The translations under genes and the position numbers were made by a program. Below are positions 16,691 to 25,763 of a stretch of DNA of 64,000 nucleotides, one piece after another. The DNA is from a bacterium. Its GTDB lineage: Bacteria; Sumerlaeota; Sumerlaeia; MVZB01. The notes under the pieces are model-generated. The model was not told the origin of the DNA. It did not search any database and saw only the letters and a list, made by a program, of their open reading frames with translations. The stretch spans positions 1-64,000 of the forward strand of contig JAJFUE010000088.1 in NCBI GenBank assembly GCA_021372575.1, in the 5' to 3' direction. Numbering within the stretch: position 1 is the first letter of the stretch; the number at the start of each line of letters is the position of its first letter.

Positions 16691-17479
16691 TTGCTGCGTC
16701 GCATCAAGCTTACGCTCCAGTATGACGGTTCGGCTTTCCTGGGATGGCAGTCTCAGGAAAACGGCCCGACCGTCCAATCCGCGATCGAGACCGCCATCGA
16801 GTCGATCACCGGCGGGCACGTGCGCGTGCATGCGGCGGGACGGACCGACACCGGCGTGCACGCGCTGGCCATGCCGGCGCACTTTGACTTGGAGCACACG
16901 ATCCCGGTCGAGCGGCTCGCGCTCGCGCTCAACCACTTCCTGCCGGAGGCGGTAAGCGTACTTTCGGCCGAGGAAGTCGCGCCGGCGTGGGACGCGCGCC
17001 GCAGCGCGATCATGCGCTGGTATCGGTATCAAATTTTGCGCGCGCGCGTGCGGCAGCCTCTCGGCCCGCGCGCGTGGCAGGTGTGGCATCCGCTCGACCT
17101 CGATTCAATGAACGAGGCCCTCACGCTCCTTCAAGGCGACCACGATTTCTCGGGCTTCCGTTCGAGCCAGTGCCAGAGTCGCCGCACACGTCTGACGCTC
17201 GAGGAAGCGAGCCTCACCGCCGCCGGCGACCTGCTCGCGATCGATTTCAAATGCCGCTCGTTCCTGCATCACATGGTGCGGTTCATGGTCGGGACGGTCG
17301 TGGCGATGGGATTGGGGAAAATCGATCGCGACCGGATGCTGCTGATCCGCGACAAAGGCCAGCGCCCGCAACTGATTTATTGCGCGCCGCCCGAAGGGCT
17401 ATGCCTGATGCAGGTCGGATATGGCGAAGACGAGCGCAAGGAAATCCTCAACGCGCACCCGACGCCGCCGAGTTTTTAG
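16691..17479 (+). CDS. truA: tRNA pseudouridine(38-40) synthase
   Basis: 262 residues, normal for TruA, which converts U38-U40 of the tRNA anticodon arm to pseudouridine. The catalytic Asp53 lies in AAGRTDTGVHA. The family strands LTLQYDGSAFLGWQ (residues 7-20) and RSFLHHMVRFMVG near residue 195 are present. The start appears to be TTG at 16691; no ATG lies close enough to the conserved N-terminus. The ribosome binding site is poor, and the gene follows pepA after a palindromic repeat. Confidence 0.95.
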   Translation: MLRRIKLTLQYDGSAFLGWQSQENGPTVQSAIETAIESITGGHVRVHAAGRTDTGVHALAMPAHFDLEHTIPVERLALALNHFLPEAVSVLSAEEVAPAWDARRSAIMRWYRYQILRARVRQPLGPRAWQVWHPLDLDSMNEALTLLQGDHDFSGFRSSQCQSRRTRLTLEEASLTAAGDLLAIDFKCRSFLHHMVRFMVGTVVAMGLGKIDRDRMLLIRDKGQRPQLIYCAPPEGLCLMQVGYGEDERKEILNAHPTPPSF

Positions 17480-17665
17480 TCCCACAGCGGACTGAACGCG
17501 TTAACACCAGTTTCAGCCAGGTATATGTCAGCGTGCTCAGGAGGATCGTGTTTATTTGATTCAATACCCAGCCCCGTACAAGGGGCGGCAGACACGGGAT
17601 TTTTGCCCGCCCGCCGGGGTCATCTGCTTCCGCTCCGCCGCGGCGTATATTAACGGATCGCCGCC
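17480..17665. other. short gap with a palindromic unit
   Basis: No gene. It contains CCCAGCCCCGTACAAGGGGC, a relative of the GCCGCCCC/GGGGC units near 7530-7610. Confidence 0.5.
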
Positions 17666-18172
17666 CTATTTGGATGACTGTGTTTGCATATAATTGGTCA
17701 ACTCCCGATCCCAAACTCTGGCGCTATTCACGTCAGAAAAAGCAATACGAACTTCAGACGTATTCTCAGTTTTTTCTTCCTTCCTCACTTCTCCACTCTC
17801 GGTCACCGTTTCGATGCTTCCCGTAGAAGTAATTTTTCTTTGAAGAATGAGATGGACCTCGGTATTTTTCCCAATCCCATAATCTTCCATGATTTGTCTT
17901 TTCGAGGATTGGACCAGATCTAATGGTATTTCGACTTTACCGACGATCTTGTATTGACCGGGTCCATGAGCTTCTTTATGAAGCCAAGTCTCTGTGAATT
18001 TTAATCCTCGCTCATCCATCTTTACGTTTGAATACGAAACATGGAACGTGAACATCTCATCCTTCCAAACCGCGGTATTCTTGGAAAGAAGGCTCTCGAC
18101 TCGGTTCCCCGATTGCACCGCACACCCCGACACAATCACAGCCAGAAAAAGCAGAAGAATGCATTTTCTCAT
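17666..18172 (-). CDS. small lipoprotein, unknown function
   Basis: 168 residues. The start at 18172 is fixed by a strong GGAGGGAG box 8 bases upstream. It reads MRKCILLLFLAVIVSGCAVQ, a textbook lipoprotein signal with lipobox V-S-G-C19. The rest is a soluble domain rich in beta strands and charged residues (for example KMDERGLKFTETWLHKEAHG, EVHLILQRKITSTG), with no motif I recognise. It is less GC-rich than its neighbours truA and dapA, which hints at acquisition from elsewhere. It stands alone on the minus strand between two plus-strand genes. Confidence 0.85.
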   Translation of the reverse strand: MRKCILLLFLAVIVSGCAVQSGNRVESLLSKNTAVWKDEMFTFHVSYSNVKMDERGLKFTETWLHKEAHGPGQYKIVGKVEIPLDLVQSSKRQIMEDYGIGKNTEVHLILQRKITSTGSIETVTESGEVRKEEKTENTSEVRIAFSDVNSARVWDRELTNYMQTQSSK

Positions 18173-18219
18173 CGAAAATCTCCCTCCGAAATTGAGCTTC
18201 GGTTGCATCTCACGATGCA

Positions 18220-18248
18220 ATAATCCGCCGTAATCCTTAGATCATCAA
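18220..18248 (-). promoter_or_regulatory. possible promoter of the small lipoprotein gene
   Basis: On the minus strand TTGATG (18243-18248), 17 bases, GATTAT (18220-18225). About 40 bases of leader would precede the start codon. Four of six matches in each box, so only suggestive. Confidence 0.35.
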
Positions 18249-18270
18249 CACTAATTCCGAGTCACTACAC

Positions 18271-18304
18271 TGGCCTATACGCCCTATACGACCTATACGC
18301 CCTC
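18271..18304. repeat. CCTATACG tandem repeat
   Basis: Three degenerate copies of CCTATACGN(2-3), a relative of the GGTCCTATA family at 16609-16675, between the divergent lipoprotein and dapA genes. Confidence 0.6.
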
Positions 18305-18317
18305 TTTCTGAGAATCC

Positions 18318-18345
18318 TTGACTATTCACCCCCATCCATTACAAA
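18318..18345 (+). promoter_or_regulatory. possible promoter of dapA
   Basis: TTGACT (18318-18323), a 16-base spacer and TACAAA (18340-18345), about 55 bases before the dapA start codon. Confidence 0.45.
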
Positions 18346-18400
18346 TAGACTGTGCGCAATGCGGGTGATCCGCATCATTATGCCGACGAGGGGTTTGGTC

Positions 18401-19279
18401 ATGCAACTGAAGGGCTCAATGGTCGCCATCGCGACCCCATTCAAAAACGGCGGGATCGACACCGAGGCTTATCGTCGGCTCATCGAGTTCCAGATCGAGA
18501 ACGGCACGTCGGGCATCGTCCCGTGCGGCACGACCGGCGAATCCGCCACGCTCACGCACGACGAGCACGAGCAGCTCATCCGCACCACGATCGACCTTGT
18601 GAAGGGGCGCGCGCTCGTGATCCCCGGCACCGGCTCCAACTCCACGCGCGAAGCGCTGCGCCTGACGCGCGCCGCCAAGGATGCGGGCGCCGACGCCGCG
18701 CTGCTCATCACCCCGTATTACAACAAGCCCACGCAGGAAGGGCTGCGCCGGCACTACGACACCGTCGCCGCCGAAGTCGATATCCCGATGATCGTCTATA
18801 ACGTGCCCGGCCGCACCGGGGTCTCGATCGAGCCCGACACGCTGGCGCGGCTCGTCGCCGACCACGACAATATCGTGGCCGTCAAGGACTCGACCGGCAA
18901 CCTCGACTGGACGAGCGCCGTGTGCGGCATCAAGCGCCTCGCGGTGCTTTCGGGCGACGACTCGGCCACGCTGCCGATGATGGCGCTGGGGGCCGTCGGC
19001 GTGATCTCGGTGCTGGCCAACATCGCGCCCAAGGCCGTCTCGGACATGGTCTGCCGCGCGTCGTCGGGCGACTGGGCGGGCGCGCGCGAAGTCCATCACC
19101 GCTACTTCAAGCTGATGCGCGCGATGTTCGTCGAGACCAACCCGATGCCGGTCAAGGCCGCGATGGAGCTGATGGGCCTGATCGGGCCGGAGATCCGCCT
19201 GCCGCTCGTCCCGGTCAGCGACCCGAACCGCCTGAAGATCAAGCAACTGATGCAGGAAGTCGGGCTGATCAAGGCGTAA
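18401..19279 (+). CDS. dapA: 4-hydroxy-tetrahydrodipicolinate synthase
   Basis: 292 residues, the same length as E. coli DapA. It condenses pyruvate with aspartate semialdehyde in the diaminopimelate/lysine pathway. The Schiff-base lysine is K162 in VAVKDSTG, the catalytic triad tyrosine is Y133 in IVYNVPGRTG, and GTTGES near residue 45 is the substrate loop. The start is set at 18401, with GAGGGG about 8 bases upstream; the open frame to 18359 would add 14 non-family residues. It is monocistronic by appearance: a full copy of the 116-bp three-hairpin repeat begins 52 bases after the stop. Confidence 0.96.
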   Translation: MQLKGSMVAIATPFKNGGIDTEAYRRLIEFQIENGTSGIVPCGTTGESATLTHDEHEQLIRTTIDLVKGRALVIPGTGSNSTREALRLTRAAKDAGADAALLITPYYNKPTQEGLRRHYDTVAAEVDIPMIVYNVPGRTGVSIEPDTLARLVADHDNIVAVKDSTGNLDWTSAVCGIKRLAVLSGDDSATLPMMALGAVGVISVLANIAPKAVSDMVCRASSGDWAGAREVHHRYFKLMRAMFVETNPMPVKAAMELMGLIGPEIRLPLVPVSDPNRLKIKQLMQEVGLIKA

Positions 19280-19330
19280 GCAGGCGCCAGAAAACAGGCC
19301 CGCGCCTTCTCTTGGAATTGATTTCGTTTT

Positions 19331-19446
19331 TGAACCGCGAAGCGGTTCGGTCTCAAAGCCGGAGGCTGGTTTGGCGAACTTGTTCGACAAACCAGTCCCC
19401 GGTCGAATCGCAAGAAACCCTGAACCGGTTTACCGGTTCGATCATC
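19331..19446 (+). repeat. three-hairpin repeat, copy A (full length)
   Basis: 116 bases, gap-free match to copy B (6760-6875). The three palindromes GAACCGCGAAGCGGTTC, the one around GAACTTGTTC, and GAACCGGTTTACCGGTTC are conserved; the connecting bases vary. It lies after dapA and could fold in RNA. Confidence 0.9.
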
Positions 19447-19484
19447 ATCCATCCTTCCCCACAACCCCATTTTTATTTTTCTGC

Positions 19485-19562
19485 ATCGCTCATCTCCCCC
19501 ATTCCTCCCATTCTTCCCATCTCCGCCTCGGGTCCTTTCCGTCCTTTTCGTCCTTTAGGCCC
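19485..19562. repeat. pyrimidine-rich degenerate tandem repeat
   Basis: Two runs: CCCATTCCT-type 9-bp units, then GTCCTTTCC-type units. No gene in the gap 19280-19618 beyond this and copy A. Confidence 0.6.
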
Positions 19563-19618
19563 TTGAGCAATCCTTTCCCCGACCTTATGATATCCATCCG
19601 ACGACGACGAGGTGCCCA

Positions 19619-21427
19619 TTGTCACCCAAGCTCTCCAAGCCCACATCCTCCGAACGCCGCCGCATTGCCGGCTGGGTGCGCGACGGTTCGCTGCTGCTTG
19701 CGCTTGCGCTGTGCGTGTTCAGCATGGATTCGAATCTCTCGCCGTGGCGGCTGTGGTGGCCGATGGCGCTGGCGTTTGTTTCGTGCGCGCTGACGCTGGT
19801 CCTGCCAAACCGCCCGATCCTGCGCTGGCGGCATCACATCTGGCTTGCCGTTCTCATCCTCGTGCCGCTCGGCCGCGGCATGCTTTCGCTTCACGGTCCG
19901 CTGCCGGCCGAGGGGCTGCGCGAGCTGCAGGGGCTGATGTCGATCGCAATGGTGGCGTCGGCGCTGTGGCTGATGGCCGCGGCGCGCCCGGATCGGGCGT
20001 TCGGGATCTGGACGTTCGCGCTGGCGCTGGGCGCGCTCGTTTCGGCCCGGCTTGCGCCGAAAGGCCAGTTGACGATTTATCCCCCGTTCGTCATCACCGC
20101 CATCGGCGCGCTCATGGGCGCGGTCGGCTGGCTTCGCCTGACTTCGTTCCGGCGCTGGATCGAGTGGTCGGGCGGCATGCGCGTCACCGCGCGCCGCACG
20201 ATGCGCATCCGGCGCGAGGAATTCGCCGGCGCGGCCGGGCGGCTCTCGCTGCGCATCGTGTCGCTGGCGTTCGGGTGCGTGCTCGGCTGGCGCATCTTCA
20301 CGCTTCAGCAGCCGCCCTCGGTCGCGGAGGCCCTGCGGGTCGCCGAGGGCATGCGCGAGCAGGAGCTGTTGTGGACGCAATCGCTGCTGCTCGGGTGGGG
20401 CCACGGCACGCTCGAGCGCCTGATGGAGGCGTTTTCGCGCCCGCACCCGATGCTGCCGCCACAGTGGGGCGGCATGACCTACATCCTTGCCACCGGCGGC
20501 CTCGCCGGCTTCGGACTGCTGCTTGTTCTGCTCACCTACATGATGCTGTGGCCGCGCGGCCGCTGGGGCGTCGAGACCGAGCCGCTCGCGCCGGCCGCGG
20601 CGCACTGGGGCGTGATGCCGCTGCTCACGACCGGCGGCCTGCTGCTGACCGGCGGCCCGCGCTCGGAGATGGCAATCCTGGCGCTGGCCGGCTGGCTGGC
20701 GCTGGCGCTCGTCAAGGCCCGCATCGATGCGGGGCGCGACGGCGGCGGACTGCCGGTGAGCCACATGGCAGGAACCATCCTGCTCGGCATGACCGCCGCG
20801 GTCCTCATTTTCAGCCTCGCGCGGCCCGCGTGGGGCATGTCGATTTACCTCCACACGAATCGCGACAGGATGTCGCCCGAGGGCTACCGCGCACGGCTCG
20901 AGCGCGCGAGCGAGCTCAACGAGCATGAACCGCGCATCCTGATGGCGCTTGCCGACTCGTGGCGCCAGACGATGACGGACTCGCCGGCGTGGAGCGAATC
21001 CAATTACCTCACCGTCGTGCGCCTGTATCACGACGCGGAAGATCTCGACCCCTACGACAGCAACATCCCGCTGCACCTGGCCGATTTCCGGATTCGCGCC
21101 GAGCGCCCCGCCATCGACACGCTCGAAGAGGCGCTCCGCCGCATGCCGAAGGACACGAACCTGATCAAGGAATTGCTCGTCGAGGCGCGCCGCCAGAAAC
21201 AACCCGACCTCGCCTATCAAATGCTGCAACGCGGACTGATGACCGATCCCGCGGATCCGTGGTGGTGGATGCAGCAGGCCGAATCGGCGCTCGAACTCGG
21301 CGAGCTGCCGCAGGCCCAACGCGCCATCGACATCGCGCTCACCGGCGGTCCCGACAACGCCGCGACGGTGAAGGCCGCATGGAGCGCCGCCCACAACGCC
21401 CTGCCGGCCCTGCCGCCCGCCGGCTGA
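19619..21427 (+). CDS. O-antigen-ligase-like membrane protein with C-terminal TPRs
   Basis: 602 residues. About ten hydrophobic segments fill residues 20-400. A large loop between segments (about 235-290) contains WTQSLLLGWGHGTLER, reminiscent of the periplasmic loop of Wzy/WaaL-type O-antigen polymerases and ligases. Residues about 425-600 are TPR-like (LDPYDSNIPLHLADFRIRAE, DPADPWWWMQQAESALELGE). O-antigen-ligase-like proteins with TPR tails are common in environmental genomes. The catalytic role is not proven, since I cannot identify the conserved Arg/His set with confidence. The start is a TTG with GAGGTG 6 bases upstream. It stands alone. Confidence 0.65.
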   Translation: MSPKLSKPTSSERRRIAGWVRDGSLLLALALCVFSMDSNLSPWRLWWPMALAFVSCALTLVLPNRPILRWRHHIWLAVLILVPLGRGMLSLHGPLPAEGLRELQGLMSIAMVASALWLMAAARPDRAFGIWTFALALGALVSARLAPKGQLTIYPPFVITAIGALMGAVGWLRLTSFRRWIEWSGGMRVTARRTMRIRREEFAGAAGRLSLRIVSLAFGCVLGWRIFTLQQPPSVAEALRVAEGMREQELLWTQSLLLGWGHGTLERLMEAFSRPHPMLPPQWGGMTYILATGGLAGFGLLLVLLTYMMLWPRGRWGVETEPLAPAAAHWGVMPLLTTGGLLLTGGPRSEMAILALAGWLALALVKARIDAGRDGGGLPVSHMAGTILLGMTAAVLIFSLARPAWGMSIYLHTNRDRMSPEGYRARLERASELNEHEPRILMALADSWRQTMTDSPAWSESNYLTVVRLYHDAEDLDPYDSNIPLHLADFRIRAERPAIDTLEEALRRMPKDTNLIKELLVEARRQKQPDLAYQMLQRGLMTDPADPWWWMQQAESALELGELPQAQRAIDIALTGGPDNAATVKAAWSAAHNALPALPPAG

Positions 21428-21654
21428 CGTTCGTGGGCTGTGACGCGAAAAAAAAGAAATCGTCCAACGCAAGACAAAGCGGCGTTACCCATGTTCCCGA
21501 TCTAAACACAAGCCGCCGCACTGCAAAGTACGTGCTGCCCTGCAATCGGCAAACGGAAATTATTTTCGAGAACTCTTTTACGTTTGGATTACGAGTCAAC
21601 ATGAAACGGTGCTTCTTCACAAAAGATGAAAATGAGCAGTGGATTTCGAGCCAT

Positions 21655-21863
21655 CCCAGGCCCGAAGGGCCGGCAGGTTGTAGCCGGGGTTGAGCGCAGC
21701 GAACCCCCGGTCGAGGACTGTTGTGACCCGAGCCCCGACGGGGCGACAGAGGTTTCGCGCGCCATTTCTGTCGCCCCTTCGGGGCTCGAATGTTTTTTGC
21801 GTTCCACCGGGGGTTCCCGTTGGTCACCCCCCGGCTACAACCTGCCGGCCCTTCGGGCCTGGG
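21655..21863. repeat. nested inverted repeat of about 209 bp (RIP-like)
   Basis: The outer arms (CCCAGGCCCGAAGGGCCGGC, continuing into AGGTTGTAGCCGGGG) are exact reverse complements over about 35 bases. Inside is a second pair, GCCCCGACGGGGCGACAGA against CTGTCGCCCCTTCGGGGC. The centre has no open frame that looks coding. It resembles the non-coding palindromic elements common in PVC-group and related genomes. Confidence 0.8.
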
Positions 21864-21985
21864 TTATTTTCGAGATCAATTGGCCGCAGCTTGAATTAAG
21901 AATTTTCGTAATAGAGCGAGTGACAAAAGTCTTGAGGCAATCGCCGTAATCGAAATGGGGCTCGGTTTCGAAGTTCGGTGTTGAT

Positions 21986-22076
21986 TCGATTACGATTACG
22001 ATTACGATTACGATTACGAGCACGAGCACGAACACGAACACGAGCACGAACACGAGCACGAACACGAGCACGAACC
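21986..22076. repeat. hexamer array (GATTAC)n(GAGCAC/GAACAC)n
   Basis: About six GATTAC(GATTAC) units followed by about nine GAGCAC or GAACAC units, the longest example of this family in the window. It stops 20 bases before the 3' end of the neighbouring minus-strand gene. Confidence 0.85.
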
Positions 22077-22096
22077 GATAACTTACGGCAAGCGCT

Positions 22097-23929
22097 CTAC
22101 TGCAGCGATTCCCACACTTTTTGCATCTCATCGGGCGTGAGACCGCGCCGGATCATCGCGCTCTGCAGCGCGTCGCGCGACGACTGATCGCCCGGATTGA
22201 GCCGCACGGCGCGCGTCAGCGCCTCCTGCGCCTCCGCGTATTTGCCCGCGGCGCACATGGCCGATCCCAGGTCCTGCCAGCCTTCGGCCAGATCCGGCTT
22301 GAGCATGAGCGCGCGCTTGAGCAGTTCCAGCGATTCCTCCTTGCGCCCCTGGTAAAAACGCGCCCGCGAAAACTTGAACGTGATCAGCGCGTTGTTCGGA
22401 TTGAGCCGATACGCCTTTTCCAGTTCGGCCGCGAAGCGCTCCTTGTCCGCCACGGCCGCATACTGCGTCGCGCGCAGGTAATGCCAATACGCGCGGTTCG
22501 GCTTAAAATCCCGCACCGGCCACCACAGCGCCGCATACAAAACCGCGCATGCTGCGATCCATGCGCCGACTTGCAGAACCTGTTTCTGTTTCGCCAGCCG
22601 CAGCCAGTTCACCACGCCATAGGCGGCCGGCATCGCCAGCAGCGGCAGCATCGGCGCGCGATACCGCGCCTCGAGGAAGCAGATGATGTAGGTGAAGTAC
22701 AGGACGCACAAATATGCCACGATCCAGCCGATCATCATCCGGCGGTTCGGCGCGCGGCGCCTTCTCATCGCGAACCACTGCGCGAACCCAGCCATAGCGA
22801 GCACGAACACGACGGCGAAGTTGCCCGGCAGCCGGCCGAGCAGCGGCGACGCCTCGCGGTCCAGCGTCAGCATGTCGTTGCCGTATTCGGCCGGCCCAAG
22901 CATCCGCACCGCGCGCTGCATCGTCAGCGCCAGCGCCTGCGCCGGATGCTCGCGCACAAACTCCATCGCCTTTTGCGTAAAATACCGCGACACGCCGCTG
23001 TAACCGAGCCGCCGGCCGACTTTTTGCTCGACCGCGCGCACGATCGCCAGGTCGTCGAAATGCGACCACCCGACGCGGTGCAACATCTCGTCGAGCCCCG
23101 GCACGGTCGGCACGATCAGGTTCGCCTCGGGATTGTTGCCGATATAAAGATTGAGCCCTCCGTTGGCCGCAATTAGCACAAATTCGCCGCCGGCGTTGTT
23201 ATTGCGAATCGTGACCGGCGCGATCGCGGCCGCCGTCCCGACCGCAAGCAGCGCCGCGTGACCCGCCGCGCGCTTCCATCCAATCCGCCCCCAGCCCGCC
23301 AGCATCATCCCGAGCATCATGAGCGGCGCCATCGGCAGCACATTCGACCGCACGAGCGCGAGCGCGCCCAGGATCAGACCCGCAGCCAGCGCCGCGCCCC
23401 ACGCCGGCCGCGCGAGCCATCGCTTGAACGCGAGCGCCAACAGCAGCGTCAGCGTGATCGTCAGCGTCGGGTCGACGAGTTCGCTTTCGAAATAAATGAA
23501 CAGCCAGTAACCGCCGATGAGCGCCGCGATGAGCCCCGCGACCCGCCCGAACAGCCATCGCCCGATCCACCATGTCAACACCACATTGAGCAGGCCCATC
23601 GCCATCTGCACGGCAACCGCCGCCCAGAAATTCGGCCCCGCGGCCATGTAGATCAGCGCGACGAAATACGCGTAACCCGGCGGTTTCGCGAACGGGTGAT
23701 ACGGGATCATCGGGTTTGGGAAACCCTCCGGCCGCGACCACTCGCCGGTGGCGATCCCCCTGGCCCAGTAGTTGTGAAACTCCGCATCGACGAACGGCGC
23801 GTGCAGCGCAGGGTCGCTCCGCATCTCGTGCCAGTAGGCCAGGCGCACCGCGCCCGACAGGATCACGATCGAGGCCAGCGCGACGCATTCCCATCGGGCG
23901 ACAGAGCTGTGATGCGATCCGGATTTCAT
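22097..23929 (-). CDS. GT-C type membrane glycosyltransferase with C-terminal TPRs
   Basis: 610 residues. The N-terminal two thirds have about eleven hydrophobic segments. The first periplasmic loop carries acidic residues after helix one (PFVDAEFHNYWARGI), the pattern of PMT/ArnT-like (GT-C fold) enzymes that use polyprenyl-phosphate sugars. LVRSNVLPMAPLM and FLEARYRAPMLPLLAM are typical family stretches. Residues about 500-600 are two or three TPRs (AELEKAYRLNPNNALITFKF, AEGWQDLGSAMCAAGKYAEA). Acceptor and sugar are unknown. The start at 23929 has GGGGGG 7 bases upstream; the open frame to 24238 has no family-like extension. Confidence 0.8.
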   Translation of the reverse strand: MKSGSHHSSVARWECVALASIVILSGAVRLAYWHEMRSDPALHAPFVDAEFHNYWARGIATGEWSRPEGFPNPMIPYHPFAKPPGYAYFVALIYMAAGPNFWAAVAVQMAMGLLNVVLTWWIGRWLFGRVAGLIAALIGGYWLFIYFESELVDPTLTITLTLLLALAFKRWLARPAWGAALAAGLILGALALVRSNVLPMAPLMMLGMMLAGWGRIGWKRAAGHAALLAVGTAAAIAPVTIRNNNAGGEFVLIAANGGLNLYIGNNPEANLIVPTVPGLDEMLHRVGWSHFDDLAIVRAVEQKVGRRLGYSGVSRYFTQKAMEFVREHPAQALALTMQRAVRMLGPAEYGNDMLTLDREASPLLGRLPGNFAVVFVLAMAGFAQWFAMRRRRAPNRRMMIGWIVAYLCVLYFTYIICFLEARYRAPMLPLLAMPAAYGVVNWLRLAKQKQVLQVGAWIAACAVLYAALWWPVRDFKPNRAYWHYLRATQYAAVADKERFAAELEKAYRLNPNNALITFKFSRARFYQGRKEESLELLKRALMLKPDLAEGWQDLGSAMCAAGKYAEAQEALTRAVRLNPGDQSSRDALQSAMIRRGLTPDEMQKVWESLQ

Positions 23930-24084
23930 CGCGGCCCCCCGTCGAATCCCGATCAGTTTAAGCCGAAATATTTTTTTGCGCAAAGCCCGAACATGGCGTC
24001 GAGCCGAGCATTTCTTCCTACCATTTGGTAGGACATCCCGGCGCGAGCCCACCAAAATGTAGCTTTTTTCGAACCCGCGGCCGC

Positions 24085-24120
24085 AAAAAATTTTCCCCGC
24101 CGGCCTCACCGGCGGGGAAA
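24085..24120 (-). terminator. rho-independent terminator of glnA
   Basis: Read on the minus strand: TTTCCCCGCCGG, a short loop and CCGGCGGGGAAA, followed by a TTTTTT run at 24085-24090. It starts 30 bases after the glnA stop codon. Confidence 0.9.
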
Positions 24121-24150
24121 TCCCGTCCAATCCGACGTTTTCGTCGGGAC

Positions 24151-25581
24151 TTAAATGTCGAAATACAGGGCGAACTCGTATGGATGCGGGCGCAGGCGGA
24201 TCTGGTCGATCTCGGCCTCGGTCTTGTAGCGGATCCACTCCTCGATGACGTCCTCAGTGAACACGTCGCCCTTGAGCAGGAAGTCGTGGTCCAGTTCGAG
24301 GGCCATCAGGGCCGCGTCGAGCGAACCCGGGACCTTCTTGATCAGCTTGGCCTCCTCGGCCGGCAGGTCGTAGATGTTCTTGTCCATCGGCTCGCCCGGA
24401 TCGAGCTTGTTCTGGATGCCGTCGAGGCCGGCCATCATGATCGCGCTGAAGCAGAGGTACGGGTTGCAGCTCGGGTCGGGCGGGCGGAACTCGATGCGCT
24501 TGGCCTTTTCCGACGAGCTATAGACCGGGATGCGGATCGCGGCCGAACGGTTGCGCTGGCTGTAGGCCAGGTTGACTGGGGCCTCGAAACCCGGCACAAG
24601 CCGCTTATACGAGTTGGTCGAGGGCGCAGCGAAGGCGAGGATCGCGGCCGAGTGCTTGATGAGGCCTCCGATGAAGTGCAGCGCCATCTCGCTGAGGCCG
24701 GCATAGCCGTTGCCGTAGAACAGGTTCTTGCCGCCCTTCCAGATCGACGTGTGAACGTGCATGCCGCTGCCGTTGTCGGCGAAGAGGGGCTTGGGCATGA
24801 ACGTCACGGTCTTGCCGTACTTATGCGCCGTGTTCTTGATGATGTACTTGAACAGCATCAGCTTGTCGGCCTCGGAGACCAGCGACCCGAACTTCATGCC
24901 GATTTCGGACTGGCCGCCGGTGGCGACCTCGTGGTGATGCATTTCGATGTCGAGCCCGCATGCCATCATGGTCAGCATCATCTCGGTGCGCAGGTCCTGG
25001 AAGTGATCCATCGGCGGGCACGGGAAGTAGCCTTCCTTGAAGCGGGGCTTGTAGCCCAGATTCGGTTTCTCGTCACGGCCGCTGTTCCACTGGCCTTCGA
25101 TCGAGTCGATCGCGTAGAACGAGGCGTTGGGCTTGGAGTCGAAGCGCACGTCGTCGAAGATGAAAAACTCGGCTTCGGGGCCGAAATACGCGGTGTCGCC
25201 GATGCCGGTCGAATTGAGGTAGGCCTCGGCCTTGAGCGCGATGTTGCGGGGGTCGCGGCTGTATTTTTCCTTCGTGATCGGGTGCGCGATGTTGCAGATA
25301 AGCGACAAAGTGGTAGCTTCGCGGAACGGATCGATGAGCGCGGTCGCCGGATCGGGGATGAGCAGCATGTCGGACTCATGGATCTTCTGCCAGCCGCGGA
25401 TGGAGGAGCCGTCGAAGCCGGCGCCGTCCTCGAAGATGCTTTCGTTGAGCTGGCAGGCGGGGTGGCTCACATGCTGCCACAGGCCCGGAAAGTCCATGAA
25501 CTTGAAATCAACGACCTTGACATCCTTCTCTTTGATCAGCTTCAGGACATCCTGCGGTGTTTTGCAATCTCGCGCTTCCAT
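24151..25581 (-). CDS. glnA: glutamine synthetase, type I
   Basis: 476 residues, normal for GSI. It makes glutamine from glutamate, ammonia and ATP. Signature stretches: [10 protein letters not shown] near residue 54, the metal-binding [11 protein letters not shown], the ammonium site and latch in [14 protein letters not shown], and NRSAAIRIP. The C-terminal DKNIYDLP carries Tyr404 at the position adenylylated in the E. coli enzyme, so this is a GSI-beta form that GlnE could regulate. The ATG at 25581 has GGAGG 7 bases upstream. A strong terminator follows, so the gene is monocistronic. A hexamer repeat lies in its 5' leader (25618-25652). Confidence 0.97.
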   Translation of the reverse strand: MEARDCKTPQDVLKLIKEKDVKVVDFKFMDFPGLWQHVSHPACQLNESIFEDGAGFDGSSIRGWQKIHESDMLLIPDPATALIDPFREATTLSLICNIAHPITKEKYSRDPRNIALKAEAYLNSTGIGDTAYFGPEAEFFIFDDVRFDSKPNASFYAIDSIEGQWNSGRDEKPNLGYKPRFKEGYFPCPPMDHFQDLRTEMMLTMMACGLDIEMHHHEVATGGQSEIGMKFGSLVSEADKLMLFKYIIKNTAHKYGKTVTFMPKPLFADNGSGMHVHTSIWKGGKNLFYGNGYAGLSEMALHFIGGLIKHSAAILAFAAPSTNSYKRLVPGFEAPVNLAYSQRNRSAAIRIPVYSSSEKAKRIEFRPPDPSCNPYLCFSAIMMAGLDGIQNKLDPGEPMDKNIYDLPAEEAKLIKKVPGSLDAALMALELDHDFLLKGDVFTEDVIEEWIRYKTEAEIDQIRLRPHPYEFALYFDI

Positions 25582-25617
25582 CAAGTGCCTCCACGTAATT
25601 GTGACGAACCTGTTTCC

Positions 25618-25652
25618 TTCGTGCTCGTGCTCGTTCTCGCGATCGTAATCGG
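25618..25652. repeat. hexamer repeat CGTGCT/CGTAAT in the glnA leader
   Basis: Short version of the (CGTGCT)n(CGTAAT)n family, 37 bases upstream of the glnA start codon, in the expected 5' leader. The rest of 25582-25763 shows no certain gene or promoter. Confidence 0.7.
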
Positions 25653-25763
25653 ACGCCGAGCGCGAGCAACGGCCTCAGGATCTGGCGGTCCATCCAGCTC
25701 ATGCCGACCAGGCCGGCTTCATGCCCACCCCACTTTGCCAGATTCATGCCTAAATTGATATCG

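Larger units (their letters stand above)
21428..22096. other. repeat-rich gap between convergent genes
   Basis: About 670 bases with no gene between two genes that end facing each other. It contains a large nested inverted repeat (21655-21863) and a hexamer array (21986-22076). Short open frames here read through the repeats only. Confidence 0.7.

Noticed and set aside
19622-21472. A 616-codon open frame on the minus strand opposite the ligase-like gene
   Set aside because: His/Arg/Gln-rich shadow translation; the plus strand has membrane segments and TPR repeats.
21986-22076. Regularly spaced short repeats that could suggest a CRISPR array
   Set aside because: The units are contiguous 6-bp tandem repeats without spacers, and no cas genes are present.
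25508-25747. A 79-codon open frame on the minus strand in the glnA leader (MNLAKWGGHEAGLVGMSW...)
   Set aside because: The first 30 residues look plausible, but there is no ribosome binding site, part of it is encoded by the hexamer repeat, and it overlaps the glnA start. It could be a remnant; evidence is too thin.
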